A DNA stretch of 32,331 nucleotides from Limosilactobacillus gastricus DSM 16045 (GTDB lineage Bacteria > Bacillota > Bacilli > Lactobacillales > Lactobacillaceae). The notes beneath the pieces are model-generated. The model did not search any database and was not told the origin of the DNA. It was given only the letters and a program-made list of their open reading frames with translations. The stretch lies in NCBI RefSeq assembly GCF_001434365.1, contig NZ_AZFN01000015.1, positions 1 through 32,331 of the forward strand, given 5' to 3'. The position numbers and the translations under genes were made by a program. Of this stretch, positions 1 to 7,152 are shown one piece after another (positions within the stretch are counted from its first letter, which is position 1; each line of letters starts with the position of its first letter).

Positions 1-64
1 TCATTAGCCTAAAATCATTATACCTAATCAACATCGATTATCATATTACCATTTCAGACTATCT

Positions 65-165
65 AAAAGAGGGTGGAAAGAAATACCAATTAACATTTCT
101 TCCCACCCGCATTTCTTTTGATTACACTCGTAATTACGGTCAAAAAGAGCACCCACGAGTCTAAC
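65..165 (+). repeat. Dispersed intergenic repeat, copy A (hairpin plus conserved tail)
   Basis: A hairpin with arms GGGTGGAAAGAAAT and ATTTCTTCCCACCC (about 71-108) is followed by a tail from about 114 to 165. Hairpin and tail recur, diverged, at 17471-17565. The hairpin can end transcripts, but the conserved tail has no obvious role. A third, inverted and partial copy lies at 210-233. The rest of 1-275 shows no supportable gene. Confidence 0.6.
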
Positions 166-209
166 TATGAACTCACGTTGGCCCGTTTCGTACCAACATT
201 CGTTCCTGT

Positions 210-233
210 TTAGCCTTATGGGACGCCTTATTG
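210..233 (-). repeat. Inverted partial copy of the dispersed repeat tail
   Basis: Read on the minus strand, this stretch gives AATAAGGCGTCCCATAAGGC, close to AATAAGGCGCCCCACGAGCC in the copy near 17541-17563. It faces copy A across about 45 bases, so the two could fold on each other. The match is imperfect and was found by eye. Confidence 0.4.
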
Positions 234-275
234 CTTTTTTAGCTTCAATTAATTCTGTCGATAGTGTAAATCTAA

Positions 276-1163
276 TTAACCGAGTAATTGCCGAATCATT
301 TGTATGAAAACTTTTACTTTATTGTTTGGATGTTTTTCCGCTAGAATTCCATATTCTACCTTAATATTAGTTTCCAATGGGAGCGTAACTAGATTTGGGT
401 GAATGTTTTTCCAAGGGGTTAAATTAATTAAGGCGACATTTTCATCGACCGCCTGGTTAAAGACATTGATATCATAACGACCAATGGTGTATTCAATTGA
501 AATATTAGGATTAGTTGCCAATATTTGTTGACATAATTGGTCGTTTTTTTCACTGATGCCAGGTGGGACCATTAAAAGCGTTTGATCTCGTAATTCTTCT
601 ATTGAGACTTTTTCCTGCGTAGCCAATGGATTATCACTGCGGACCGCAATACCAAATTGATAGGTACCTAATGGAATCGCTTGAACAAGGCTTCGGGTGG
701 TGGCTTGGTCAAAGGTCCCAATCATGAGATCGCATTCCCTTCCTAACATGGAATATTCCCGATTACTTGCTGTTAGATCTCCAGGGAGCTGGACAATCTG
801 TAATTGATAGTTAGGTAATTGGCCCTTAACCTGATTCCAAGTTTCCATAAAAGGGGTGCTGGGGTGGAGGAGAGAGGTACCTAGCCGAAGCGTTTGGATT
901 GTTTCTCCCGTTTTGTGACATTCAACATATACTTCATCAGTCAAGCTAATCACTTTTTTAGCATATTTTTGAAAAATTTCACCACCTGGGGTCAGTGTAA
1001 CCCCAGTACTGGAGCGCTCAAATAATTTAAGGTCTAGTTCTTTTTCTAAGCGGTTGATTTGCTTCATCACCGCAGTACTTGACATAAAATTTTGTTCAGC
1101 TGTTTTGGTGAAACTGCCGGATTTAACAACCGAAATAAAGGTTCGTAAATTATTGGTATCCAC
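276..1163 (-). CDS. LysR-family transcriptional regulator
   Basis: A DNA-binding regulator of about 295 residues, normal for the LysR family. An N-terminal winged helix-turn-helix (about residues 1-60, with FTKTAEQNF and the linker LFERSSTGVTLTPGG) precedes a periplasmic-binding-protein-like effector domain. The frame opens earlier, but GGAGG followed by TGATAACA points to the GTG at 1163 as start. It is divergent from the NAD(P)-binding gene at 1276, with a T-N11-A palindrome at 1179-1195 between them. By family rule it probably controls that redox operon and itself. The effector is unknown. Confidence 0.9.
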   Translation of the reverse strand: MDTNNLRTFISVVKSGSFTKTAEQNFMSSTAVMKQINRLEKELDLKLFERSSTGVTLTPGGEIFQKYAKKVISLTDEVYVECHKTGETIQTLRLGTSLLHPSTPFMETWNQVKGQLPNYQLQIVQLPGDLTASNREYSMLGRECDLMIGTFDQATTRSLVQAIPLGTYQFGIAVRSDNPLATQEKVSIEELRDQTLLMVPPGISEKNDQLCQQILATNPNISIEYTIGRYDINVFNQAVDENVALINLTPWKNIHPNLVTLPLETNIKVEYGILAEKHPNNKVKVFIQMIRQLLG

Positions 1164-1178
1164 TGTTATCACCTCCGC

Positions 1179-1195
1179 ATTAACTATTGGTTAAT
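1179..1195. promoter_or_regulatory. Putative LysR box between divergent genes
   Basis: ATTAAC-TATTG-GTTAAT is a perfect 6-5-6 inverted repeat containing T-N11-A, the usual LysR-binding pattern. It lies just upstream of the LysR gene's GTG start and in the shared divergent promoter region. Confidence 0.6.
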
Positions 1196-1275
1196 GCCAT
1201 CTTAACTATGAGATTCTTCCATGTCAAGGAGTATCGCTTCATAATAAAGACATCAAATGAAGAGGAGGCCTAGTT

Positions 1276-1911
1276 ATGAAACGGGTATTAATTTTGGGCG
1301 CCACAAGTAATATCTCACGTTATTTAATTCCTAAGTTAATGCTCCCAGATATCCTTTTGACTTTATTTGCCCGCCACGGACGAAGTCGGCTCAGTAAATT
1401 CGCAAATCAAGCTAATGTTCAGATTATGAGTGGCGATTGGAATAATTTGAACGATCTGCAAAGTGCCATTATGAATCAAGACATAGTTTTTATGGCAACT
1501 GGTCAATTTGTTCAGGCCAATAAAAATGTGGTAGCAATTATGCAAAAATGCCAGGTTAATCGATTAATTGTTGCTAGTGAATTAGGGATTGAAAATGAAG
1601 TTGCCGGCCAATTTGGTCAATGGAACGCCCGAATGATGGGTAACAATCAAAACTTAGTTGATGCGGCCGAAATTATTAAGCAGAGTGGTTTAAATTATAC
1701 TTTGATGCGAATGGCGTGGCTTTATGATAAGGAAAATGATGAACGCTATGAATTGATACCTTCTGGGCAACCATTTCTGGATACTCAGCTTACTAGACAA
1801 GGAGCCGCTAAATTTGTCGCTGATGTTATGCGGGATCCTAACTTGGCCGCTTATGAGAGCGTTGGAGTGGCTGAGCCTGATACTCAATGGGATAAGCCAT
1901 CCTTCTATTGA
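1276..1911 (+). CDS. NAD(P)H-binding protein, atypical SDR (NmrA/YwnB-like)
   Basis: A 211-residue Rossmann-fold protein. The N-terminal strand-turn-helix (VLILGATSNISRYL, residues 4-17) fits dinucleotide binding in atypical short-chain dehydrogenases. No YxxxK catalytic pair is obvious, as usual in this group of NAD(P)-binding reductases or redox sensors. GAGGAGG stands seven bases before the ATG. It heads a same-strand run with a flavodoxin, a cyclophilin-like protein and an SDR (gaps 14-36 bases), facing a LysR regulator. A role in redox or electrophile defence is inferred from context. Substrate unknown. Confidence 0.8.
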   Translation: MKRVLILGATSNISRYLIPKLMLPDILLTLFARHGRSRLSKFANQANVQIMSGDWNNLNDLQSAIMNQDIVFMATGQFVQANKNVVAIMQKCQVNRLIVASELGIENEVAGQFGQWNARMMGNNQNLVDAAEIIKQSGLNYTLMRMAWLYDKENDERYELIPSGQPFLDTQLTRQGAAKFVADVMRDPNLAAYESVGVAEPDTQWDKPSFY

Positions 1912-1947
1912 AAGTTGATTTGAATTAATACGCGAGGAGAGAAAAAA

Positions 1948-2463
1948 ATGGCAAGTAATATTTTAATCGCATACTTTAGTCATTGGAGGCATAGTGAAAA
2001 CTTTGCTAAACAAATTCAAAAGTTGACGGGCGGGTATCTATTTGAAATTAAAACGGATACTTATTATCCCGAACCCCATGATCCCTGCTCAATTCAGGCC
2101 CACAAAGAGCAGTTGGCTGACTTTCGTCCAGAATTAACTAGTCAGGTCAAAGATATGAATCATTATGAGACGGTCTTCATTGGTCATCCGATCTGGTGGT
2201 ATCGGGAACCAATGGTCATTCGGTCTTTCTGGGAGGCTTATGATTTTAAAGGGAAAAAAGTAATTCCATTTGCCACTTCTGGTGATGTGGGGATTGAAAA
2301 TACTGAAAAAGATACGAAAAAATGGCTTCCTGATGCAGATGTAAGAACAGGACTGCGGCTTGGTACCCATGCTGTGGAGACTAGTATCGCTGAAATCCAA
2401 GATTGGTTAAAAGCTAATGGGGTGGTCAGTAAAAATGATCAAGAAATGATAATGAACAATTAG
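1948..2463 (+). CDS. Flavodoxin-family protein
   Basis: A 171-residue protein with the long-chain flavodoxin pattern: an opening beta strand and phosphate loop (ILIAYFSHWRHSENFAK), a middle segment GHPIWWYREPM that normally packs against FMN, and IPFATSGDVG near residue 110. The phosphate loop is unusual, with HWRHS where T/S-rich STGNT is typical, so FMN binding may be altered. The start has a clear GAGGAG site. It is the second gene of the operon from 1276 and probably carries electrons for, or works with, the flanking oxidoreductases. A separate flavodoxin with a normal loop lies at 3680-4168. Confidence 0.85.
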   Translation: MASNILIAYFSHWRHSENFAKQIQKLTGGYLFEIKTDTYYPEPHDPCSIQAHKEQLADFRPELTSQVKDMNHYETVFIGHPIWWYREPMVIRSFWEAYDFKGKKVIPFATSGDVGIENTEKDTKKWLPDADVRTGLRLGTHAVETSIAEIQDWLKANGVVSKNDQEMIMNN

Positions 2464-2477
2464 GAAAGGATTGAAAA

Positions 2478-2843
2478 ATGAATCAAAAAACATTAGTTGA
2501 AATTATTGTTAATAATGAAGTTAAATTATCAGCTCAGTTTATAGATAACGTAACGACTCGGGAACTGATTTCCCGAATGCCGTTTACCATTAAGATGGAT
2601 AATTTATATTCACGGGAAATGTGTCATCGCTATGGACATGGCGGACTACCGGTGGATGACGCTAAAAACCGAGGCTATCAGATTGGTGATATTTCCTATT
2701 GGCCACCAATGGGAAGCCTAGTATTTTTATATGAACAAAATGGGGAGGTCTTTGAACAACAACCAATTGGTCATATTGATAGTGATGTCAGTTTCTTTAA
2801 TGGAGTTAAGTCAGCTGAAGTAACCTTTCAGGTTAAGGATTAG
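2478..2843 (+). CDS. Cyclophilin-like fold protein
   Basis: A 121-residue soluble protein. The pattern TTRELISRMPFTIKMDNLYS followed by YQIGDISYWPPMGSLVFLYE resembles the small bacterial cyclophilin-like domain family, which is often encoded next to flavodoxins and SDRs. Proline-isomerase activity is not established for this family and should not be assumed. It lies 14 bases after the flavodoxin and 28 bases before the SDR, with AGGA before its ATG, so co-transcription is likely. The biochemical role is unknown. Confidence 0.75.
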   Translation: MNQKTLVEIIVNNEVKLSAQFIDNVTTRELISRMPFTIKMDNLYSREMCHRYGHGGLPVDDAKNRGYQIGDISYWPPMGSLVFLYEQNGEVFEQQPIGHIDSDVSFFNGVKSAEVTFQVKD

Positions 2844-2871
2844 GCAAAAATTAAATTAGGAGGACATAAAG

Positions 2872-3615
2872 ATGTCAGTAGAAGGAAAAGTTGTTGTAAT
2901 TATAGGTGCTTCATCCGGAATCGGGGAAGCAACGGCTAAATTGTTGGCGGCTAATGGAGCCATGGTAATGCTAGGAGCCCGTCGGGAAGATCGTCTTTAT
3001 AAAATCGCTGATGAGATTAATGTTAAGGGTGGACGGGCCGATTTTCGGACGGTTGATGTTACTAATCCTGCAGATGTTCAGGCTTTAGTCGAGGCGGCTA
3101 AAGATAGTTTTGGTGGCTTAGATGTCATTTTTAACAATGCTGGGATTATGCCTAACTCACCAATGAGTGCGGTGCGGACGGATGAATGGAATCAAATGAT
3201 TGATGTAAACATTAAAGGAGTTTTGAATGGGATTGCGGCAGTTATGCCAACCTTTACTGCGCAAAAGCATGGTCATATCATTACTACTTCTTCAGTTGCT
3301 GGTTTGAAAAATTACGTCGGGTCAGGGGTTTATGGGGCAACTAAATTTGCCGTTAAAAACGCCATGGAAGTGACGCGGATGGAAAGTGCTAATGAGGGGA
3401 CCAACATTCGAACAACGACCCTGTATCCAGCCGCAATTAATACGGAATTGTTAGACCATATTGGGGATGAAAAGACGGCTACGAATATGAAGAACTTCTA
3501 CAAGCAACACGGGATTTCTCCTGATGCTATCGCACGAGTAGTTAATTTTGCGATTGACCAACCAGAAGATGTTGATATTGCTGAATTTACCATTTACCCA
3601 ACTAACCAGGCTTAG
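2872..3615 (+). CDS. Short-chain dehydrogenase/reductase (classical SDR)
   Basis: A 247-residue NAD(P)-dependent oxidoreductase of typical classical SDR length. Visible signatures are the cofactor loop GASSGIG (12-18), NNAG (88-91), catalytic Ser at about 141 in TTSSVAG, and YGATK with Tyr154 and Lys158. Arginines just after the second strand (GARRED) favour NADP(H). AGGAGG precedes the ATG. It is the last gene of the operon, which ends at a bidirectional hairpin at 3644. The substrate cannot be named; context suggests carbonyl reduction under redox stress. Confidence 0.9.
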   Translation: MSVEGKVVVIIGASSGIGEATAKLLAANGAMVMLGARREDRLYKIADEINVKGGRADFRTVDVTNPADVQALVEAAKDSFGGLDVIFNNAGIMPNSPMSAVRTDEWNQMIDVNIKGVLNGIAAVMPTFTAQKHGHIITTSSVAGLKNYVGSGVYGATKFAVKNAMEVTRMESANEGTNIRTTTLYPAAINTELLDHIGDEKTATNMKNFYKQHGISPDAIARVVNFAIDQPEDVDIAEFTIYPTNQA

Positions 3616-3643
3616 TAATCAAGCTTTCTAATTGAAGATAGTT

Positions 3644-3676
3644 AAAAACCAGGTAGCATTTTGCTACCTGGTTTTT
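3644..3676. terminator. Bidirectional rho-independent terminator
   Basis: Arms AAAACCAGGTAGC and GCTACCTGGTTTT form a strong hairpin with A and T runs on either side. It can end both the plus-strand redox operon and the convergent flavodoxin gene. Confidence 0.9.
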
Positions 3677-3679
3677 GGA

Positions 3680-4168
3680 TTACATAAAATTAATTGCTTT
3701 AAGCCACTGATCAATATCTTTAGCATTATGTAAAATTTGACCAGTTCTGACGGTTGTTTGATAGTTATTTTCTTGAATAGTCCGTTCAATAAACGATTGA
3801 GATCGCGCATAGGTGGATCCACCGGAAGTTGCAAAAGGTGCTAACACCTTCCCATTTAAATCTACGTGGTCAATGGTATCCGCAATTAAGCGTGGCGGGA
3901 TTCCCCACCAGATTGGGTGCCCAATAATCACTTGATCATACCCTGTTAGATCAGGTAGGCTTTGGGGATCAACGGGGACCCGACTATGATGGTCATGTTG
4001 TTCAATCGTCGTGCGGGCTTGTTCATCATGCCAGTTTAAATCAGCGGGAGTATAGGGGTCTAATGCTTTAAGTTCGACCATCTCTGCCGCTAGTTTATTA
4101 GCGATAATTTCGGCTAGTTGTTTAGTAGTTCCGGTACTTGAAAAATACAATACAATGGTTTTTGTCAT
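3680..4168 (-). CDS. Flavodoxin-family protein
   Basis: A 162-residue flavodoxin with a canonical FMN phosphate loop, YFSSTGTTKQ (residues 9-18), then GHPIWWGIPPR (about 86-96) and APFATSGGSTYARS. These place it in the long-chain flavodoxin group that also contains NAD(P)H-linked flavodoxins. It ends just after the shared terminator and is 72 bases downstream of the MDR dehydrogenase on the same strand. The pair could be co-transcribed. It differs from the flavodoxin at 1948 by having the normal phosphate loop. Confidence 0.87.
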   Translation of the reverse strand: MTKTIVLYFSSTGTTKQLAEIIANKLAAEMVELKALDPYTPADLNWHDEQARTTIEQHDHHSRVPVDPQSLPDLTGYDQVIIGHPIWWGIPPRLIADTIDHVDLNGKVLAPFATSGGSTYARSQSFIERTIQENNYQTTVRTGQILHNAKDIDQWLKAINFM

Positions 4169-4240
4169 TTATGCTCACCTCTCTTGGATATATCCTACTA
4201 CCTAAAGCTAACTTTAGGTCAAGCAAACCAGCTTTGCGCA

Positions 4241-5242
4241 TTATGGTTTGAGCACAATCCGACCAACTTGTCGGTTAATTTGGAGATCCTGATAAGCTGT
4301 AACGACTTCTGATAGGGGATAGGTTTTTGCAACGTGTGGGGAAAAGTGACCGTCCTCAACATTTTGTAAAATATAATCTACGGCTTGCTTGCGTGCCGGT
4401 GGGTTTTCTACCACTTCGCTGACGGCCCAACCTCGAATGGTCAAGCCTTTGCCGATTAATTGGCTAACTGGTAGCGGCGCCTCAAGACCATTAATAACCC
4501 CATATTCAATGATCATCGCCTGTGGAGCGGCAACTTCGGCTAAATCGGTAATGGTATCACCACCAATGGGATCAAAGATAAGACTAACTCCTTGACCAGC
4601 GGTTAATGAATTAATCTGGTCCAGTAAGTTTACTTCACTTGAAATAATTATGTGCTCCTCGGGTAATCCAGTAATGTCCTTTAATTGTTGAGCCTTTTCA
4701 CGGGAACGGGTCGTTGCAAAGACCTGGGCACCAGTGGCTTGGGCGATTTGAATCGCAGCCAATCCGACTGAGGAAGTACCAGCGACAATTAAGACCCGAT
4801 CTGTTGCGGAAATGTGGCCGAGGTATTTTAAGGCATAGGCAGTTAGATAAGGTACCCATAAAATCGTCGCTTGTTCAGGCGATAGATTGGATGGAGTCAA
4901 GACTAAACGATCAGCGGGAACGATAATTTCGTCTCCTAGGCTAGGGTAGCGATTAAAGTCATAGGGACCGATGGGGGTCACAGCTTGATTTAACCACTTG
5001 GGGTCGACATCCGGGCCGATCTCAGTCACGATGCCAGTGGCTTCATAACCTAATGGATAGACATCATGGTGGTTAGCTTCACCAGGTAAGCGACGTCCGT
5101 TGATAAAATTAAGTTGATCGCCGGTAATGGTGGTACTGAGAACTTTTAATTTAACGTCATTGTTCTTGGGATCAGGTAAGACTAGCTGGTCAAGTTTTAA
5201 GTTGGACAAACCTGAACCATGAACCCGTGCAATTCTTGCCAT
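4241..5242 (-). CDS. MDR-family NADPH:quinone reductase / zinc-type alcohol dehydrogenase-like protein
   Basis: A 333-residue medium-chain reductase. An N-terminal GroES-like domain (residues 1-120) precedes a Rossmann domain with VLIVAGTSSVGLAAIQIA and FATTRSREKAQQL, a pattern suited to NADPH. The usual cysteine cluster for structural zinc is absent, so it is more like quinone or enone reductases than true alcohol dehydrogenases. An ATG five codons earlier (5257) overlaps the ribosome site GGAGGTG itself, so the start at 5242 is chosen. The promoter region is shared with the divergent exoA. The substrate is not predictable. Confidence 0.87.
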   Translation of the reverse strand: MARIARVHGSGLSNLKLDQLVLPDPKNNDVKLKVLSTTITGDQLNFINGRRLPGEANHHDVYPLGYEATGIVTEIGPDVDPKWLNQAVTPIGPYDFNRYPSLGDEIIVPADRLVLTPSNLSPEQATILWVPYLTAYALKYLGHISATDRVLIVAGTSSVGLAAIQIAQATGAQVFATTRSREKAQQLKDITGLPEEHIIISSEVNLLDQINSLTAGQGVSLIFDPIGGDTITDLAEVAAPQAMIIEYGVINGLEAPLPVSQLIGKGLTIRGWAVSEVVENPPARKQAVDYILQNVEDGHFSPHVAKTYPLSEVVTAYQDLQINRQVGRIVLKP

Positions 5243-5318
5243 TGTTTTCACCTCCATATATCTATATTATAGCGAAAAAGATCGTAAAATCAGATTATTA
5301 TTGCTTGTTTACGAATCT

Positions 5319-5327
5319 TGTTATAAT
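5319..5327 (+). promoter_or_regulatory. Extended -10 promoter element of exoA
   Basis: TGTTATAAT is a perfect extended -10 about 33 bases before the exoA start. The best -35 candidate, TTGCTT at 5301, is 15 bases away from TATAAT, so the promoter probably leans on the extended -10. Confidence 0.5.
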
Positions 5328-5360
5328 AGAAGCTGGACTGAATAGACTTGGAGGGAAATA

Positions 5361-6197
5361 ATGAAATTAATCTCATGGAATATTGATTCTTTAAATGCTG
5401 CCTTAACCGGGACCTCAGACCGGTCTGAACAGACTCGCGTGGTATTAAAAACGATTGCGGCCCAAGCCCCAGACACGATTGCCATTCAAGAGACTAAACT
5501 GGGGGCTAGTGGTTTGACTAAGAAGCATCAAGCGGGACTAGCAGAATTTTTTCCTGGTTATCAATACGTGTGGCGTTCTTCAGAAGAACCGGCCCGCAAA
5601 GGCTATGCAGGGACTTTGTATTTATATAAAGATGAGTACACTCCAACTGTTACTTATCCAGTCATTGATGCGCCCAGTCCAATGGATCAGGAAGGACGGA
5701 TTATCACCCTTGAATTCCCAGATTTCTTCTTAACAGAGGTTTATACGCCGAACGCGGGGAATGGCCTCAAGCGTCTCGCTGAAAGGGAAGTTTGGGATGA
5801 TCGTTTCCGGGAGTATTTACAATCCTTGGATCAAGAGAAACCCGTATTGGTTTCTGGCGATTTAAATGTAGCGCATGAAGAGATTGATTTAGCTCATCCT
5901 GGGAGTAACCATCATTCCGCTGGTTTTACGGATGAAGAACGGTCGCACTTTACCAAACTATTAGCAGCTGGCTTTACGGATACTTTCCGCCACTTAAATC
6001 CAGATGCGAAAGGTCAATATACCTGGTGGGCCCAACGTTCGTTAACCAGTAAAGTAAACAATTCAGGGTGGCGGATTGATTATTGGTTGGTCTCTAACCG
6101 GCTAGCCGATCGCGTTACTAATTCGACGATGTTAGATTCAGGGGAACGCCGGGATCATACGCCGATCATGTTAGAAATTGACTTGCAAGCAGATTAA
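5361..6197 (+). CDS. exoA: Exodeoxyribonuclease III / AP endonuclease
   Basis: A 278-residue nuclease of the ExoIII/EEP family that cleaves DNA 5' of abasic sites in base excision repair. Conserved blocks appear in order: SWNIDSLNA, IQETKLG (metal-binding Glu), YTPNAG, SGDLNVAHEEIDL, WRIDYWLVS and RRDHTPIML, where the terminal DH is the catalytic pair. GGAGG stands before the ATG. An extended -10 element TGTTATAAT at 5319-5327 supports an own promoter. Its place beside redox genes fits oxidative-damage repair but does not prove co-regulation. Confidence 0.93.
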   Translation: MKLISWNIDSLNAALTGTSDRSEQTRVVLKTIAAQAPDTIAIQETKLGASGLTKKHQAGLAEFFPGYQYVWRSSEEPARKGYAGTLYLYKDEYTPTVTYPVIDAPSPMDQEGRIITLEFPDFFLTEVYTPNAGNGLKRLAEREVWDDRFREYLQSLDQEKPVLVSGDLNVAHEEIDLAHPGSNHHSAGFTDEERSHFTKLLAAGFTDTFRHLNPDAKGQYTWWAQRSLTSKVNNSGWRIDYWLVSNRLADRVTNSTMLDSGERRDHTPIMLEIDLQAD

Positions 6198-6260
6198 TAG
6201 ACATTTATCAAAGGCTTTGTTAGGATAATTCAATATTATTGATGAATGGAGTATTTAATC

Positions 6261-6938
6261 ATGACTAAAGCTTTGATTGTTCTAACTAATGTTGCCAAGT
6301 ACGATTCCCTTGATCGTCCGACTGGATTATGGCTAAGTGAATTAACGCATTTCTATGATGTTATGCGCGACCATCAAGTGGAGGTTGACGTTGTTAGCCC
6401 TACAGGAGGCTACATTCCCTTAGATCCACACAGTATGATGTCAATGGATGTGACGGATTGGAAGTACTATCAAGACTCTGATTTTCGCAATCAGGTTTTA
6501 GGAGCCACCTTAAGTCCTGATCAGGTAGTCCCTCAGGATTACGACTTAATTTATTATGCAGGTGGTCACGGGGCCATGTGGGATTTCCCAGCTTCAACTG
6601 TGATTGCTGATATCGCCAGCCAAATTTATCAAAATAATGGTATAGTGGCAGCTATTTGCCATGGCGTGGCCGGTTTGCTACCGATTAAGGATGAAAAGGG
6701 AGAGCCATTAGTTGCTAATAAACGATTAACAGGCTTTAGTAATACCGAAGAAGCAGCGAATGAAACGACGGATGCGGTTCCGTTCTTAGCAGAAGATGCC
6801 TTAAAAGAATTAGGCGCCAACTATCAAGCAGGCCCTTCTTTTACCAGCTGTGTACAAGTTGATGGTCGTTTATTAACGGGACAAAATCCTCAATCAGCAC
6901 GTGATTTAGCGGAAACGGTAATTGAACATTTAGGATAA
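6261..6938 (+). CDS. DJ-1/PfpI-family (type 1 glutamine amidotransferase-like) protein
   Basis: A 225-residue protein of the DJ-1/PfpI superfamily. Counting from the chosen start, the nucleophile elbow is AAICHG with Cys133-His134. Glu27 in TGLWLSEL matches the acidic residue that activates the cysteine, and YYAGGHGAMWDFP precedes the elbow. Relatives include Hsp31-type chaperone/glyoxalases and deglycase-like stress proteins; which activity applies is open. GGAG at 6248 lies nine bases before the ATG at 6261, so the in-frame ATG at 6246 is rejected. A terminator follows directly. Confidence 0.87.
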   Translation: MTKALIVLTNVAKYDSLDRPTGLWLSELTHFYDVMRDHQVEVDVVSPTGGYIPLDPHSMMSMDVTDWKYYQDSDFRNQVLGATLSPDQVVPQDYDLIYYAGGHGAMWDFPASTVIADIASQIYQNNGIVAAICHGVAGLLPIKDEKGEPLVANKRLTGFSNTEEAANETTDAVPFLAEDALKELGANYQAGPSFTSCVQVDGRLLTGQNPQSARDLAETVIEHLG

Positions 6939-6945
6939 TTTTTCA

Positions 6946-6981
6946 GGACAGGTGCGAAAACGATCGCATCTGTCCTTTTTT
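6946..6981 (+). terminator. Rho-independent terminator after the DJ-1/PfpI gene
   Basis: GGACAGGTGCG and CGCATCTGTCC pair over 11 bases (one G-T), followed by six T residues. Confidence 0.9.
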
Positions 6982-7038
6982 CGTTATAAAATAAAAGGGT
7001 AAGAAAGCGTTAACATCTGCTGGCTTACGGAAAGCGGT

Positions 7039-7067
7039 TTGACAGATTAGATCATTCTTACTATAGT
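7039..7067 (+). promoter_or_regulatory. Sigma-A promoter of pyruvate carboxylase
   Basis: TTGACA at 7039-7044, a 17-base spacer, and TATAGT at 7062-7067. This predicts a start near 7074 and a leader of about 80 bases before the GTG at 7153. Confidence 0.75.
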
Positions 7068-7152
7068 CTAATTAAATCGTAATTTGATAGTTGATGTGTC
7101 AAGAACACTCGCTGAATCATCCACAAAGGGTGATTTGAGGAGGTGGAGAAGA

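Noticed and set aside
210-233. Terminal inverted repeats of a MITE or IS with copy A at 114-165
   Set aside because: The arms match poorly, no target duplication was seen, and there is no transposase nearby.
7024-7046. cre-like GGAAAGCGGTTTGA before pyc
   Set aside because: At least three mismatches to the cre consensus at informative positions, and it overlaps the -35 only in part.
7084-7152. 23-codon N-terminal extension of pyruvate carboxylase
   Set aside because: The strong GAGGAGG site serves the GTG at 7153, which opens the conserved biotin carboxylase domain.
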